DNA from: Dehalococcoidia bacterium
GTDB taxonomy: Bacteria > Chloroflexota > Dehalococcoidia > GIF9 > AB-539-J10
Assembly: GCA_029857995.1 (NCBI GenBank)
Contig: JAOUFZ010000065.1
Span: forward strand, 1-8,759
Direction: 5' to 3'
DNA: 8,759 nucleotides
Shown here: piece by piece, positions 1 to 6,152 of the stretch
How positions within the stretch are numbered: position 1 is the stretch's first letter
Layout of the letters: every line of letters begins with the position of its first letter
Translations under genes and position numbers: made by a program
The notes under the pieces: model-generated
The model's database searches: none
What the model saw: the letters and a program-made list of their open reading frames with translations, nothing else
What the model was told of the DNA's origin: nothing

Positions 1-295
1 TGCCTGCAGCGAATGTGCCCGGTGTTGTCCCGTCCCCTACATACATATAGACATCATAGACAGTGGCAGCACCGGTATTCTTGATGGTGGCATATGCTGT
101 GGTTACATGAGGGCCGGCGGCAGGATTGTTGGAATCGACCAAAAGATGGGGGTCATTGTTGACTGTCAGGGATAGCGTCGGACACGTAAGCGCTAGAGGA
201 AACACCGTACGTGGTGGAGCAGCGCACGTTGGCAGGGCAATGAGCAAGACAATTGCCACCAGCAAGGGAAGCAGCTTGAACCAACGTGTTGTCAA
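1..295 (-). CDS. Secreted protein of unknown function, N-terminal part (3' end beyond the window)
   Basis: Reading leftward from 295, a frame stays open for 98 codons and leaves the window. It starts with TTG, preceded by GGAGG with a 6-nt spacer, and a promoter lies further upstream. The first 26 residues look like a signal peptide: a charged start (TTRWFK), a hydrophobic core (about residues 8-21), then PTCAAP. Signal peptidase I could cut after Ala25 or Ala26. Cys24 could also make it a lipoprotein, but the -1 Thr is a poor lipobox. Residues 40-98 are Asn/Thr/Gly/Val-rich, including NTGAATVYDVYMYVGDGTTP, and look like a beta-sandwich surface domain of the DUF11/CARDB style (resemblance by eye only). 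The function is unknown. The signal peptide, ribosome site and promoter together make the gene convincing although it lacks an ATG. Confidence 0.8.
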   Translation of the reverse strand, partial: MTTRWFKLLPLLVAIVLLIALPTCAAPPRTVFPLALTCPTLSLTVNNDPHLLVDSNNPAAGPHVTTAYATIKNTGAATVYDVYMYVGDGTTPGTFAAG

Positions 296-301
296 ACTAA
301 T

Positions 302-306
302 CCTCC
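302..306 (-). promoter_or_regulatory. Ribosome binding site that decides the TTG start
   Basis: GGAGG on the minus strand lies 6 nt before the TTG at 295-293. No in-frame ATG upstream gives a sensible signal peptide, so this site fixes the start of the secreted protein. Confidence 0.75.
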
Positions 307-442
307 GGCCACAAAAGCAAAAGCCAAGATTATCATTGACAGCCGCCCAACTGAAGTCGAGTCTTGCTCACTCGCATCACGCGTCTCGATGCCATCTTCC
401 TTTTGTTCTCGCCATGAGAAACAACAGACTCGACGTATGTAG

Positions 443-471
443 AGTGTACCAAACAGTTGTGGTTCTGTCAA
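443..471 (-). promoter_or_regulatory. Promoter for the secreted-protein gene
   Basis: On the minus strand there is a perfect -35 TTGACA (471-466), a 17-nt spacer and a -10 TACACT (448-443). A TGG directly before the -10 makes it an extended -10. Transcription would start near 436, giving a leader of about 140 nt before the TTG. It is a sigma70-type match read by eye. Confidence 0.6.
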
Positions 472-556
472 CAGCATTACCCAATTTGATACTTACGTAG
501 TGCCTTTTCACTCTGTGACGAACAAGCAGAGAATGACAGGAAAAGAAGATCTCTCA

Positions 557-585
557 ATGACGGGCGAGTCTTACGCTGCTATAAT
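557..585 (+). promoter_or_regulatory. Promoter for the tyrA operon, apparently leaderless
   Basis: ATGACG (557-562, 4 of 6 matches to TTGACA), a 17-nt spacer and a perfect TATAAT (580-585) precede tyrA. The GTG start begins at 592, where transcription itself is expected to begin. There is no Shine-Dalgarno sequence before the GTG. Together these suggest an mRNA with no 5' leader. Confidence 0.7.
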
Positions 586-591
586 GATACT

Positions 592-1449
592 GTGCTGGTT
601 GCCATCATCGGTCTTGGCTTAATCGGCGGCTCAATCGGGTTAGCCTTAAGGCAAGGTAAGAAGCCTGCGTGGGAAATAGTCGGCCATAGCCGTCGCCGGG
701 AAACTGTAGCCAGGGCTTTAAGTCTGGGCGCTATTCAGCGAGGTGAAACCAATCTCAAGGATGCCGTAAAACTAGCCGAATTGGTCATCATCGCCACACC
801 TGTTCTGACGGTAAAGGAAATCTTCTCCAGAATAGCTCCCTATCTTCCCTCGGGTTGCATCGTCACCGATACGGGCAGCACAAAAGTCCATGTCATGAAA
901 TGGGCCGAGGAAATGCTGCCGCCAACAGTGCACTTCATTGGCGGACATCCGATGGCCGGGAGGGAGACTTACGGCATCCAGGCTGCCGAAGCCGAATTAT
1001 TCCGAAAGTGCACCTATTGTCTGACCCCATCAGAGAAGGCTTCACCAGAATCAATAGATACGGTGATAGGCATGACTAAGAAGCTGGGAGCTATACCCCT
1101 TTTCATTGGTGCTCAAGAGCATGACAACCTGGTGGCCGGCATCAGCCATCTACCTATGTTGCTTTCGGCGGCTCTGGTATCGCTAACTACAGAGAGTCCT
1201 TCCTGGCCTAAGATGTCCAAACTGGCGGCCTCGGGCTATCACGACCTTACTCGCCTGGCTTCGGGAAATCCTGAAGTGAATTCTCATATCTGCCTTAGCA
1301 ACCAGGAAGCCATCATCGACTGGATAGATAAATTCAGCCGGGAGTTGGGGAGGTATAAGCAACTGGTGGCTGAAGGGGATAAACGCCTGGAGCAAGCCTT
1401 AACTGAGGCTAGTAAAGCACGAGAAGAATGGCTAAGACAGACACGATAA
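592..1449 (+). CDS. tyrA: Prephenate (or arogenate) dehydrogenase
   Basis: TyrA oxidatively decarboxylates prephenate to 4-hydroxyphenylpyruvate, the committed step to tyrosine, in the cytoplasm with NAD(P). The 285 residues match a monofunctional TyrA with no chorismate mutase or ACT domain. The Rossmann nucleotide-binding loop is GLGLIGGS at residues 7-14. DTGSTK (93-98) and GGHPMAGRE (117-125, His119) form the substrate pocket. SHLP (185-188, His186) and YHDLTRLA (216-223, Arg221) match the family's C-terminal catalytic and binding positions. The start is GTG, because the Rossmann motif begins six residues later as usual and no in-frame start exists upstream. It has its own promoter and is probably leaderless. 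Its end overlaps aroA by 22 nt, suggesting translational coupling. Prephenate versus arogenate preference and cofactor choice cannot be settled here. Confidence 0.93.
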   Translation: MLVAIIGLGLIGGSIGLALRQGKKPAWEIVGHSRRRETVARALSLGAIQRGETNLKDAVKLAELVIIATPVLTVKEIFSRIAPYLPSGCIVTDTGSTKVHVMKWAEEMLPPTVHFIGGHPMAGRETYGIQAAEAELFRKCTYCLTPSEKASPESIDTVIGMTKKLGAIPLFIGAQEHDNLVAGISHLPMLLSAALVSLTTESPSWPKMSKLAASGYHDLTRLASGNPEVNSHICLSNQEAIIDWIDKFSRELGRYKQLVAEGDKRLEQALTEASKAREEWLRQTR

Positions 1450-2744
1450 GAACCATCAAATCTTCTCCCAGGTTGGAGGGGGAGGTAGTTGTACCCGGGG
1501 ATAAATCTATCTCCCACCGGGCTGTCATCTTGAACAGCCTGGCCAAAGGTAAAGCCCAGATTGACAATTTCGCTCCGGGGGCGGATTGCCTAGCCATGGT
1601 CAGGTGCCTCAGAGCGCTGGGCGTCAAAATCGGCAAAAAAGGGTCGCAAGACTCACCTACTGTATCACTCTCAGGAACTGGCGTAGATGGTCTAAGGGAA
1701 GCCACCAACGTGCTTGATGCCCAGAATAGTGCCACTACCATGCGCCTTCTGGGCGGCCTTCTGGCCAGCCAGCCTTTCCTCTCTGTCATTACGGGTGATG
1801 CCTCTCTTCGCAATCGGCCTATGGGCAGGCTGATTGAGCCACTGAGGCTGATGGGTGCCGAGGTCTGGGGAAGAGGACAAGATTCATTTGCTCCTCTGGT
1901 CATTAAGGGGAAAGAGTTGCGGGGCATAGATTTCACCTTGCCCGTGCCCAGTGCTCAAATCAAATCGGCCATTTTGTTAGCCGCTCTTTTTGCCCGCGGG
2001 AATACAGTCTTGCACCAGAAAATCGTTTCCCGGGACCATATGGAAAGGATGCTCAGACAGATGGGAGCTAGTTTGGAAAGCAAGGGAAATTCAATCTCCG
2101 TGCTGCCTCTGACCAGTCCATTGCAGGCTCTCAGCTTGCGCGTCCCCGGCGACATCAGCTCGGCAGCCTACTTTCTGGTTGCCGCAGCTATTCACCCGGA
2201 CGCCAGAATAGTGATAAGAGATTGTGGAATCAATCCGACACGCACGGGAATCATAGACATTCTCCTGGCTATGGGAGCCAGGTTAAAAATAGACCATGAG
2301 CGTTTGGAGGCTGGTGAACCATTGGCCGATATTGTGGTAGAATCTAGCGAGCTAAGAGGGATAGAGGGCGGCGGCGATATTATCCCTCGCCTCATTGACG
2401 AGATTCCCGTGTTGGCTGTAGCTGGTTGTGTTGCCAAAGGAAAGACTGTGATCAGGAATGCCGGGGAGCTGAGGGTGAAGGAGTCGGACAGGATTGCCAC
2501 TGTGGTAAACGAGCTTTCTCGCTTGGGAGCCAGAATTGAGCCTCTGGCGGATGGCATGGTCATCTACGGCGGTAGGCCTTTATCGGGCACAGAGGTTGAC
2601 AGCCACCTCGACCACCGATTAGCGATGAGCCTGGCAATAGCCGGTCTGATAGCCAAAAGAGAAACAACCATCAAGCACGCTCAGGTGGCAGAGGTGTCAT
2701 ATCCTGCTTTCTGGCAGACTCTGCGGCAGATAACTGAATACTGA
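1428..2744 (+). CDS. aroA: 3-phosphoshikimate 1-carboxyvinyltransferase (EPSP synthase)
   Basis: AroA joins shikimate-3-phosphate and phosphoenolpyruvate to make EPSP, the sixth step of the shikimate pathway. At 438 residues it is full length. Visible motifs are PGDKSISHR (23-31, substrate Lys26), NSATTMRL (100-107), RPMGRLIEPL (130-139), SAQIKSA (175-181), GDISSAAYFL (241-250), LIDEIPVLA (322-330, catalytic Asp324), LRVKESDR (348-355) and DHRLAM (395-400). The Gly that binds PEP in sensitive enzymes (E. coli Gly96) is Ala102 here, and Pro101 is Leu107, as in class II glyphosate-tolerant enzymes. That resistance is an inference. The ATG lies inside the end of tyrA, with only a weak purine-rich GAGAAG before it, so ribosomes probably arrive from tyrA. 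The gene pair feeds aromatic amino acid synthesis. Confidence 0.96.
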   Translation: MAKTDTIRTIKSSPRLEGEVVVPGDKSISHRAVILNSLAKGKAQIDNFAPGADCLAMVRCLRALGVKIGKKGSQDSPTVSLSGTGVDGLREATNVLDAQNSATTMRLLGGLLASQPFLSVITGDASLRNRPMGRLIEPLRLMGAEVWGRGQDSFAPLVIKGKELRGIDFTLPVPSAQIKSAILLAALFARGNTVLHQKIVSRDHMERMLRQMGASLESKGNSISVLPLTSPLQALSLRVPGDISSAAYFLVAAAIHPDARIVIRDCGINPTRTGIIDILLAMGARLKIDHERLEAGEPLADIVVESSELRGIEGGGDIIPRLIDEIPVLAVAGCVAKGKTVIRNAGELRVKESDRIATVVNELSRLGARIEPLADGMVIYGGRPLSGTEVDSHLDHRLAMSLAIAGLIAKRETTIKHAQVAEVSYPAFWQTLRQITEY

Positions 2745-2766
2745 GCAATATTGAAGCACTATAGTT

Positions 2767-2772
2767 AGGAGG
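2767..2772 (+). promoter_or_regulatory. Strong ribosome binding site of remA
   Basis: AGGAGG lies 5 nt before the ATG at 2778 in the short aroA-remA gap. It gives remA independent initiation, unlike the coupled aroA and gmk starts around it. Confidence 0.7.
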
Positions 2773-2777
2773 GAAGC

Positions 2778-3059
2778 ATGTGCACAGAATTAGTTCATGT
2801 CGGTTTTGGCAATGTCATTGCTGTAAATAGGGTAATCGCTCTCCTGTCCATAAATCAACAACCAGTCAAGCGACTCATTCGGGAAGCAAGGGAAAAGGAA
2901 CGTTTAATTGATGCCACGCACGGCAGGAAAGCCAAGACCGTTATTCTCTTTGAAACTGGTCACATGATGTTGGCTGCCGTGACAGCAGAGACCATCGCTC
3001 ATCGACTAGCCACTACATCCATCCTGTCTGAGGAAAAGGTCGAGATGGGAAGTGTCTGA
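2778..3059 (+). CDS. remA: RemA/DUF370 family DNA-binding regulator
   Basis: This 93-residue protein matches the RemA (DUF370) family along its whole length. Family hallmarks are HVGFGNVIAVNR (7-18), the PVKRLI segment (29-34), LIDATHGRKAK (43-53) and AVTAETIAHRL (67-77). In Bacillus subtilis RemA is a ring-forming DNA-binding protein that activates matrix and osmoprotection genes. Arg18, Pro29 and Arg50, equivalent to positions remembered as important there, are present. The ATG has AGGAGG five bases upstream. The gene follows aroA by 33 nt and its stop overlaps the gmk start by 8 nt. The remA-gmk pairing is also common in Firmicutes, which supports the call. What it regulates in this organism is unknown; a matrix role is not shown by the sequence. 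Confidence 0.9.
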   Translation: MCTELVHVGFGNVIAVNRVIALLSINQQPVKRLIREAREKERLIDATHGRKAKTVILFETGHMMLAAVTAETIAHRLATTSILSEEKVEMGSV

Positions 3060-3699
3060 CCAAAGCTTTGAGTCAAATCCTCGAGGCAGGCGAAGAGGCG
3101 CCAAGAGCTCTCAACCTCTGCTGATCGTTCTTTCCGGGCCCTCGGGGGTGGGGAAGGATGCTGTGCTGGCCAGAATGAGAAGGTCAGAGCGGCACTTCCA
3201 CTATGTCGTTACCGCTACCACACGCCCTAGGCGCGCCAGAGAGAAGAATGGAGTGAATTACCATTTCCTTTCGCGGAAAGAATTTCAACAAATGATACAT
3301 AAGAAACAATTCCTTGAGTGGGCCAATGTCTACAGCAACTACTATGGTGTGCCCAAAGACGAAGTAAGTCCAACTTTGTCCAAAGGAGTAGATACAATAG
3401 TCAAAGTAGATGTTCAGGGTGCTGCCACTCTCAAAAAAATCTTGCCCCAAGCCGTATTCATTTTCCTGATGCCTCCTTCAGTGCGAGCACTGGAAAAAAG
3501 GTTGAAGAGGCGACGCAGCGAGTCTTCAGAAGATCTGGCTCTAAGGCTGGCAACGGCTAGAAGAGAAACAGGAAGCTTGCCGCTTTTCGATTATGTCATA
3601 ACAAGCCACCAGAATAAGCTTGATGAAGTTGTATCCCAGATAGATGCCATTGTCACTGCCGAAAAATGCCGTGTGAAACCTCGCACCCTGGAACTTTAA
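3052..3699 (+). CDS. gmk: Guanylate kinase
   Basis: Gmk phosphorylates GMP to GDP with ATP, an essential cytoplasmic step in guanine nucleotide supply. The P-loop is GPSGVGKD (29-36). The GMP-binding segment includes TTRPRR (56-61) and NGVNYHFLS (66-74), followed by FLEWA (87-91) and YYGVP (97-101). DVQGA is at 120-124, and the lid and C-terminal region hold RLKRRRSES (150-158) and RLATARRE (165-172). The 215 residues are normal length plus an extra basic, disordered-looking tail of about 20 residues before the kinase fold (GRRRGAKSS). The start is GTG, overlapping the end of remA, with GATGGGA-type purines before it. A shorter start is possible in principle, but the next Met (Met47) lies beyond the P-loop. 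The rpoZ gene that often follows gmk is absent here. Confidence 0.95.
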   Translation: MSDQSFESNPRGRRRGAKSSQPLLIVLSGPSGVGKDAVLARMRRSERHFHYVVTATTRPRRAREKNGVNYHFLSRKEFQQMIHKKQFLEWANVYSNYYGVPKDEVSPTLSKGVDTIVKVDVQGAATLKKILPQAVFIFLMPPSVRALEKRLKRRRSESSEDLALRLATARRETGSLPLFDYVITSHQNKLDEVVSQIDAIVTAEKCRVKPRTLEL

Positions 3700-3731
3700 T
3701 TTCCCGCTATCCCGACCAATTGCCTGCACTT

Positions 3732-3761
3732 TTGACAATGTCCCCACCTCACTTCTACAAT
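3732..3761 (+). promoter_or_regulatory. Promoter for the zinc-ribbon coiled-coil gene
   Basis: A perfect TTGACA (3732-3737), an 18-nt spacer and TACAAT (3756-3761) stand in the 72-nt gap after gmk. The ATG is at 3772, only 10 nt after the -10 box, so the leader would be about 0-5 nt and there is no Shine-Dalgarno sequence. Confidence 0.65.
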
Positions 3762-3771
3762 AAGCGTCGCT

Positions 3772-4467
3772 ATGAGTTTGGCAGGACAACTCTATAAGTT
3801 GCAGCAGCTTGACCTAGAGCTTCAAAAAAAGCAACAAGAGCTAAGCGAAGTTGAAAATCAATTAGGCGATAATAAGGCCTTGGTCGCTGCTGAATCCAGA
3901 CTTGCCTCACAAAAACAACAACTCGAAGACGCGAGGAAAAAGCAAAAAAACTCTGAATGGGAACTCGAAGACCTCCAAGAGAGAATCAGGCAGATTGATG
4001 GCAAGCTTTACAGCGGCAAAACCAAAGATCCCAAGGAACTGGTTAATCTTGAGAAAGAAGTCAAAGGACTGAAAAGCCAGACTACGACTAAAGAGGACAC
4101 CCTATTAGGATTAATGAGCCTGGTAGAAGAGATGGAAGCAAGAGCAAAAACCACCGCCGCAGAGCTTGAGCGATTGAAGAAAGAATGGGAAGAAAGACAA
4201 GAGACTCTTAGGCCAAGGAAAGGTGAAATTGAGATCGCGCTTGCTGAGCTCAAGGTAGAGCGTAGTAGGTTAGCCGAGCAAATTGACTCCGAAGCTTTCA
4301 ACATTTATGAGCGCATCAGGCTAACAAGAGGACAAGCTGTGGTCAAAGTGGAGAAAGGAAGATGCCTGGGATGCCACATCACCGTACCTACTAGTCAATG
4401 GCAGAAAGCCAAAGCAGGCGAATTAATCCAATGCAACAACTGTAGCAGGATACTGTATTTGGAGTAG
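3772..4467 (+). CDS. Coiled-coil protein with C-terminal C4 zinc ribbon (CT398/HP0958-like, DUF164)
   Basis: The 231-residue protein is mostly a long, charged helical hairpin (about residues 5-185, rich in Glu, Lys and Gln heptads). It ends in a zinc ribbon with CxxC pairs at Cys198/Cys201 and Cys221/Cys224. Between the helices lies LYSGKTKDPKELVNLEKEV (79-97), the signature hinge of the CT398/HP0958 family. Known members act as adaptors: HP0958 (FlgZ) stabilises sigma54 and affects flagellar expression, and Chlamydia CT398 binds sigma54 and secretion parts. Most bacterial members, including those of non-flagellated groups, have no assigned role, so no specific function is claimed. It has its own promoter with almost no leader. 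It could also receive read-through from gmk, because no terminator hairpin is visible between them. Confidence 0.88.
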   Translation: MSLAGQLYKLQQLDLELQKKQQELSEVENQLGDNKALVAAESRLASQKQQLEDARKKQKNSEWELEDLQERIRQIDGKLYSGKTKDPKELVNLEKEVKGLKSQTTTKEDTLLGLMSLVEEMEARAKTTAAELERLKKEWEERQETLRPRKGEIEIALAELKVERSRLAEQIDSEAFNIYERIRLTRGQAVVKVEKGRCLGCHITVPTSQWQKAKAGELIQCNNCSRILYLE

Positions 4468-4558
4468 CCCATCCAGAATCACGTTCGTAGCAAAACACCT
4501 ACAGGCGCTCCCACCAGCCGTTGACCAAATCCGTTCTAAGCAAAACAAGTTTTCACCA

Positions 4559-4595
4559 TTGACAACTCTATGACAATGGGCATAATCTATATGCC
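4559..4595 (+). promoter_or_regulatory. Promoter and possible operator of the acyl-CoA operon
   Basis: TTGACA (4559-4564), a 16-nt spacer and CATAAT (4581-4586) form a good sigma70-type promoter, giving a leader of about 108 nt. A dyad, GGCATA (4579-4584) and TATGCC (4590-4595) with a 5-nt centre, covers the -10 box. TGACAA occurs twice (4560-4565 and 4571-4576) with 11-nt spacing over the -35 region. Either could bind a regulator, but six-base arms can arise by chance. Confidence 0.5.
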
Positions 4596-4683
4596 GGCCG
4601 ACGAATACCCGAAAGCGTCCGCCGAGAATCGGAGCCGAGGATCTTGATGGGAAGAGGGGGACGGGAATTCGACAAATACAAAT

Positions 4684-4692
4684 AAAGGAGGT
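4684..4692 (+). promoter_or_regulatory. Near-perfect ribosome binding site
   Basis: AAAGGAGGT, a full anti-Shine-Dalgarno match, lies 8 nt before the ATG at 4701. Such a strong site suggests high translation of the operon's first gene. Confidence 0.75.
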
Positions 4693-4700
4693 CTCAGCTC

Positions 4701-6128
4701 ATGGCTGGCATTATTTCATACGGTGCCTATATACCGTTATGGCGGCTCTCTCGAGAGGCTATCGCCGCGGCCTGGGGAAGTGCCTCAGCTGGGGGTGAAA
4801 GAAGTGTAGCCAATAACGACGAAGACACTATCACCATGGCAAGTGAGGCTGCGATTGACTGTTTAGCTGGCCTGCAACGTGAAAAGGTGGACGGCTTATA
4901 TTTTGCATCCACTACCTCGCCTTATAAGGAGAAGGAATGCTCTACCCTGGTGGCCATGGCCGCCGACTTAAGACCGGAAATTATCACGGCTGACTTTGGC
5001 AACAGCTTGAGAGCAGCGACGGCAGCATTCAGAGCAGCGTTGGACGCCGTGGTCAGTGGCTCTGCCAGCCAAGTCTTGGTGACCGCCTCTGATTGCCGCA
5101 TAGGTTATCCTCGGTCAAACTACGAACAGGCCTTCGGTGATGCTGCAGCAGCTTTGCTGATTGGCAACACTGCTAAACCCGCCGTCACGGTGGAAGGCAC
5201 TCATTCCCTATCCAACGAGCTATACGATGTATGGAGACTAGACAAAGATACCTATGTCCAATCTTGGGAAGATCGCTTCATCATTGAGCACGGCTATACA
5301 GAGAATATGGAGAGGGCAATTTCAGGCCTACTGCGAAAGAAAGCTCTCTCCGTCCAGGACATCACCAAAGCTGTGCTCTATGCTCCCACTTCAAGGGCAC
5401 AGCAAGGGCTGGCGCGTCGCTTGGGGTTTGATGTGAAGACGCAGCTTCAAAACCTGCTCGTCAACAATGTAGGCATTACTGGTTGTGCACACGCTTTGCT
5501 GATGCTTGTAGCTGCTCTGGAGGAAGCTAAGGCCGGTGACAAGATCCTGGTGGCTAGCTATGGTAGTGGTTGCGATGCCTTCCTGCTCAGTGTGACGGAA
5601 GGAATTGAAAGGGTCAAGGGTAACAAAAGAGGTGTGAAGGGATACTTGGATTCCAAGAGACCCCTTTCCAGCTATGCAAGATATCTCAGCTATAGAGGAC
5701 TGCTAGAGCCTCAACCTGGTGAACCATTCAGGCTCTTCCCGGCGGCAACCACTAGCTGGAGAGAGCGCAACTGGGCCATACGCATGCATGGCAGCAAGTG
5801 CAAGAATTGCGGTACTGTCACTTTTCCCATAGAGAGGGTCTGCTATAACTGCCGCAGCAAGGACAATTTCGAGGAAGTCAGGCTCTCGGATAGAAAAGCC
5901 AGGGTGTTTACTTTTACCCTGGATAACCTGGCGGGTAGAAGTGACGACCCCACAATACCACAGATAGGAGTGGAGTTTGACTGTGAAGGTGCCAGAGCGT
6001 ATCTACCCATGACGGATTGTGACCCCGGCGAGGTGAAGGTAGATATGCCCGTGGAGATGACTTTCAGAAGACTGTATGAAGGCGCGGGCATGTATAACTA
6101 TTTTTGGAAATGTCGCCCTATCAGGTGA
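4701..6128 (+). CDS. HMG-CoA-synthase-like protein fused to a DUF35 zinc-ribbon/OB domain
   Basis: Residues 1 to about 330 have the thiolase fold of the HMG-CoA synthase family, including the opening GIISYGAYIPLWRLSR, FGDAAAALLIG (145-155) and ASYGSGCDAFLLSV (285-298). Residues about 357-475 form a DUF35 domain: a zinc ribbon (Cys367/Cys370 and Cys381/Cys384), then an OB fold. In archaea a separate DUF35 protein bridges thiolase and HMG-CoA synthase and channels acyl-CoA; here it is fused. By eye alignment the catalytic Glu, Cys and His of true synthases become Thr72 (ASTTSPY), Leu103 (GNSLRAAT) and Tyr227 (VLYAPT), so classical condensation is unlikely. A scaffold or non-canonical acyl-CoA role with the thiolase encoded downstream is inferred. 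It is the first gene of a three-gene operon; the next start follows after 24 nt. Pipelines may call it simply HMG-CoA synthase or a Zn-ribbon OB-fold protein. Confidence 0.85.
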   Translation: MAGIISYGAYIPLWRLSREAIAAAWGSASAGGERSVANNDEDTITMASEAAIDCLAGLQREKVDGLYFASTTSPYKEKECSTLVAMAADLRPEIITADFGNSLRAATAAFRAALDAVVSGSASQVLVTASDCRIGYPRSNYEQAFGDAAAALLIGNTAKPAVTVEGTHSLSNELYDVWRLDKDTYVQSWEDRFIIEHGYTENMERAISGLLRKKALSVQDITKAVLYAPTSRAQQGLARRLGFDVKTQLQNLLVNNVGITGCAHALLMLVAALEEAKAGDKILVASYGSGCDAFLLSVTEGIERVKGNKRGVKGYLDSKRPLSSYARYLSYRGLLEPQPGEPFRLFPAATTSWRERNWAIRMHGSKCKNCGTVTFPIERVCYNCRSKDNFEEVRLSDRKARVFTFTLDNLAGRSDDPTIPQIGVEFDCEGARAYLPMTDCDPGEVKVDMPVEMTFRRLYEGAGMYNYFWKCRPIR

Positions 6129-6142
6129 CATATCAAGGTGAA

Positions 6143-6148
6143 AGGAGG
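6143..6148 (+). promoter_or_regulatory. Ribosome binding site that decides the crotonase start
   Basis: AGGAGG ends 4 nt before the ATG at 6153. An in-frame GTG at 6138 would place this site inside the coding region, so the ATG is preferred. Confidence 0.75.
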
Positions 6149-6152
6149 AGCC

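Noticed and set aside
292..477. 61-codon minus-strand open frame ending at the secreted-protein start
   Set aside because: Its ATG lies upstream of the predicted transcription start, it lacks a ribosome site, and it covers the promoter. Only its last 14 codons are mentioned, as a weak coupling idea.
126..500. 124-codon plus-strand open frame at the left of the window
   Set aside because: It is antisense to the secreted-protein gene and the divergent promoter region, has no ribosome site and has no recognisable protein features.
509..533. CTCTG/CAGAG inverted repeat upstream of tyrA
   Set aside because: Five-base arms with a long loop, upstream of the leaderless start; expected by chance.
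2760..2765. TATAGT as a -10 box for remA
   Set aside because: No -35 at a suitable distance, and the start of transcription would fall inside the ribosome binding site.
4542..4553. AAAAC-AA-GTTTT palindrome as a terminator after the zinc-ribbon gene
   Set aside because: The stem is short and A/T-only, the two-base loop is too tight, and no T-run follows.
4570..4647. Short 25-codon open frame in the region before the acyl-CoA operon
   Set aside because: No ribosome site; it overlaps the predicted promoter and has no protein signature.
6138..6152. GTG start for the crotonase, five codons upstream
   Set aside because: The AGGAGG site would lie inside the gene; the ATG at 6153 is correctly spaced from it.
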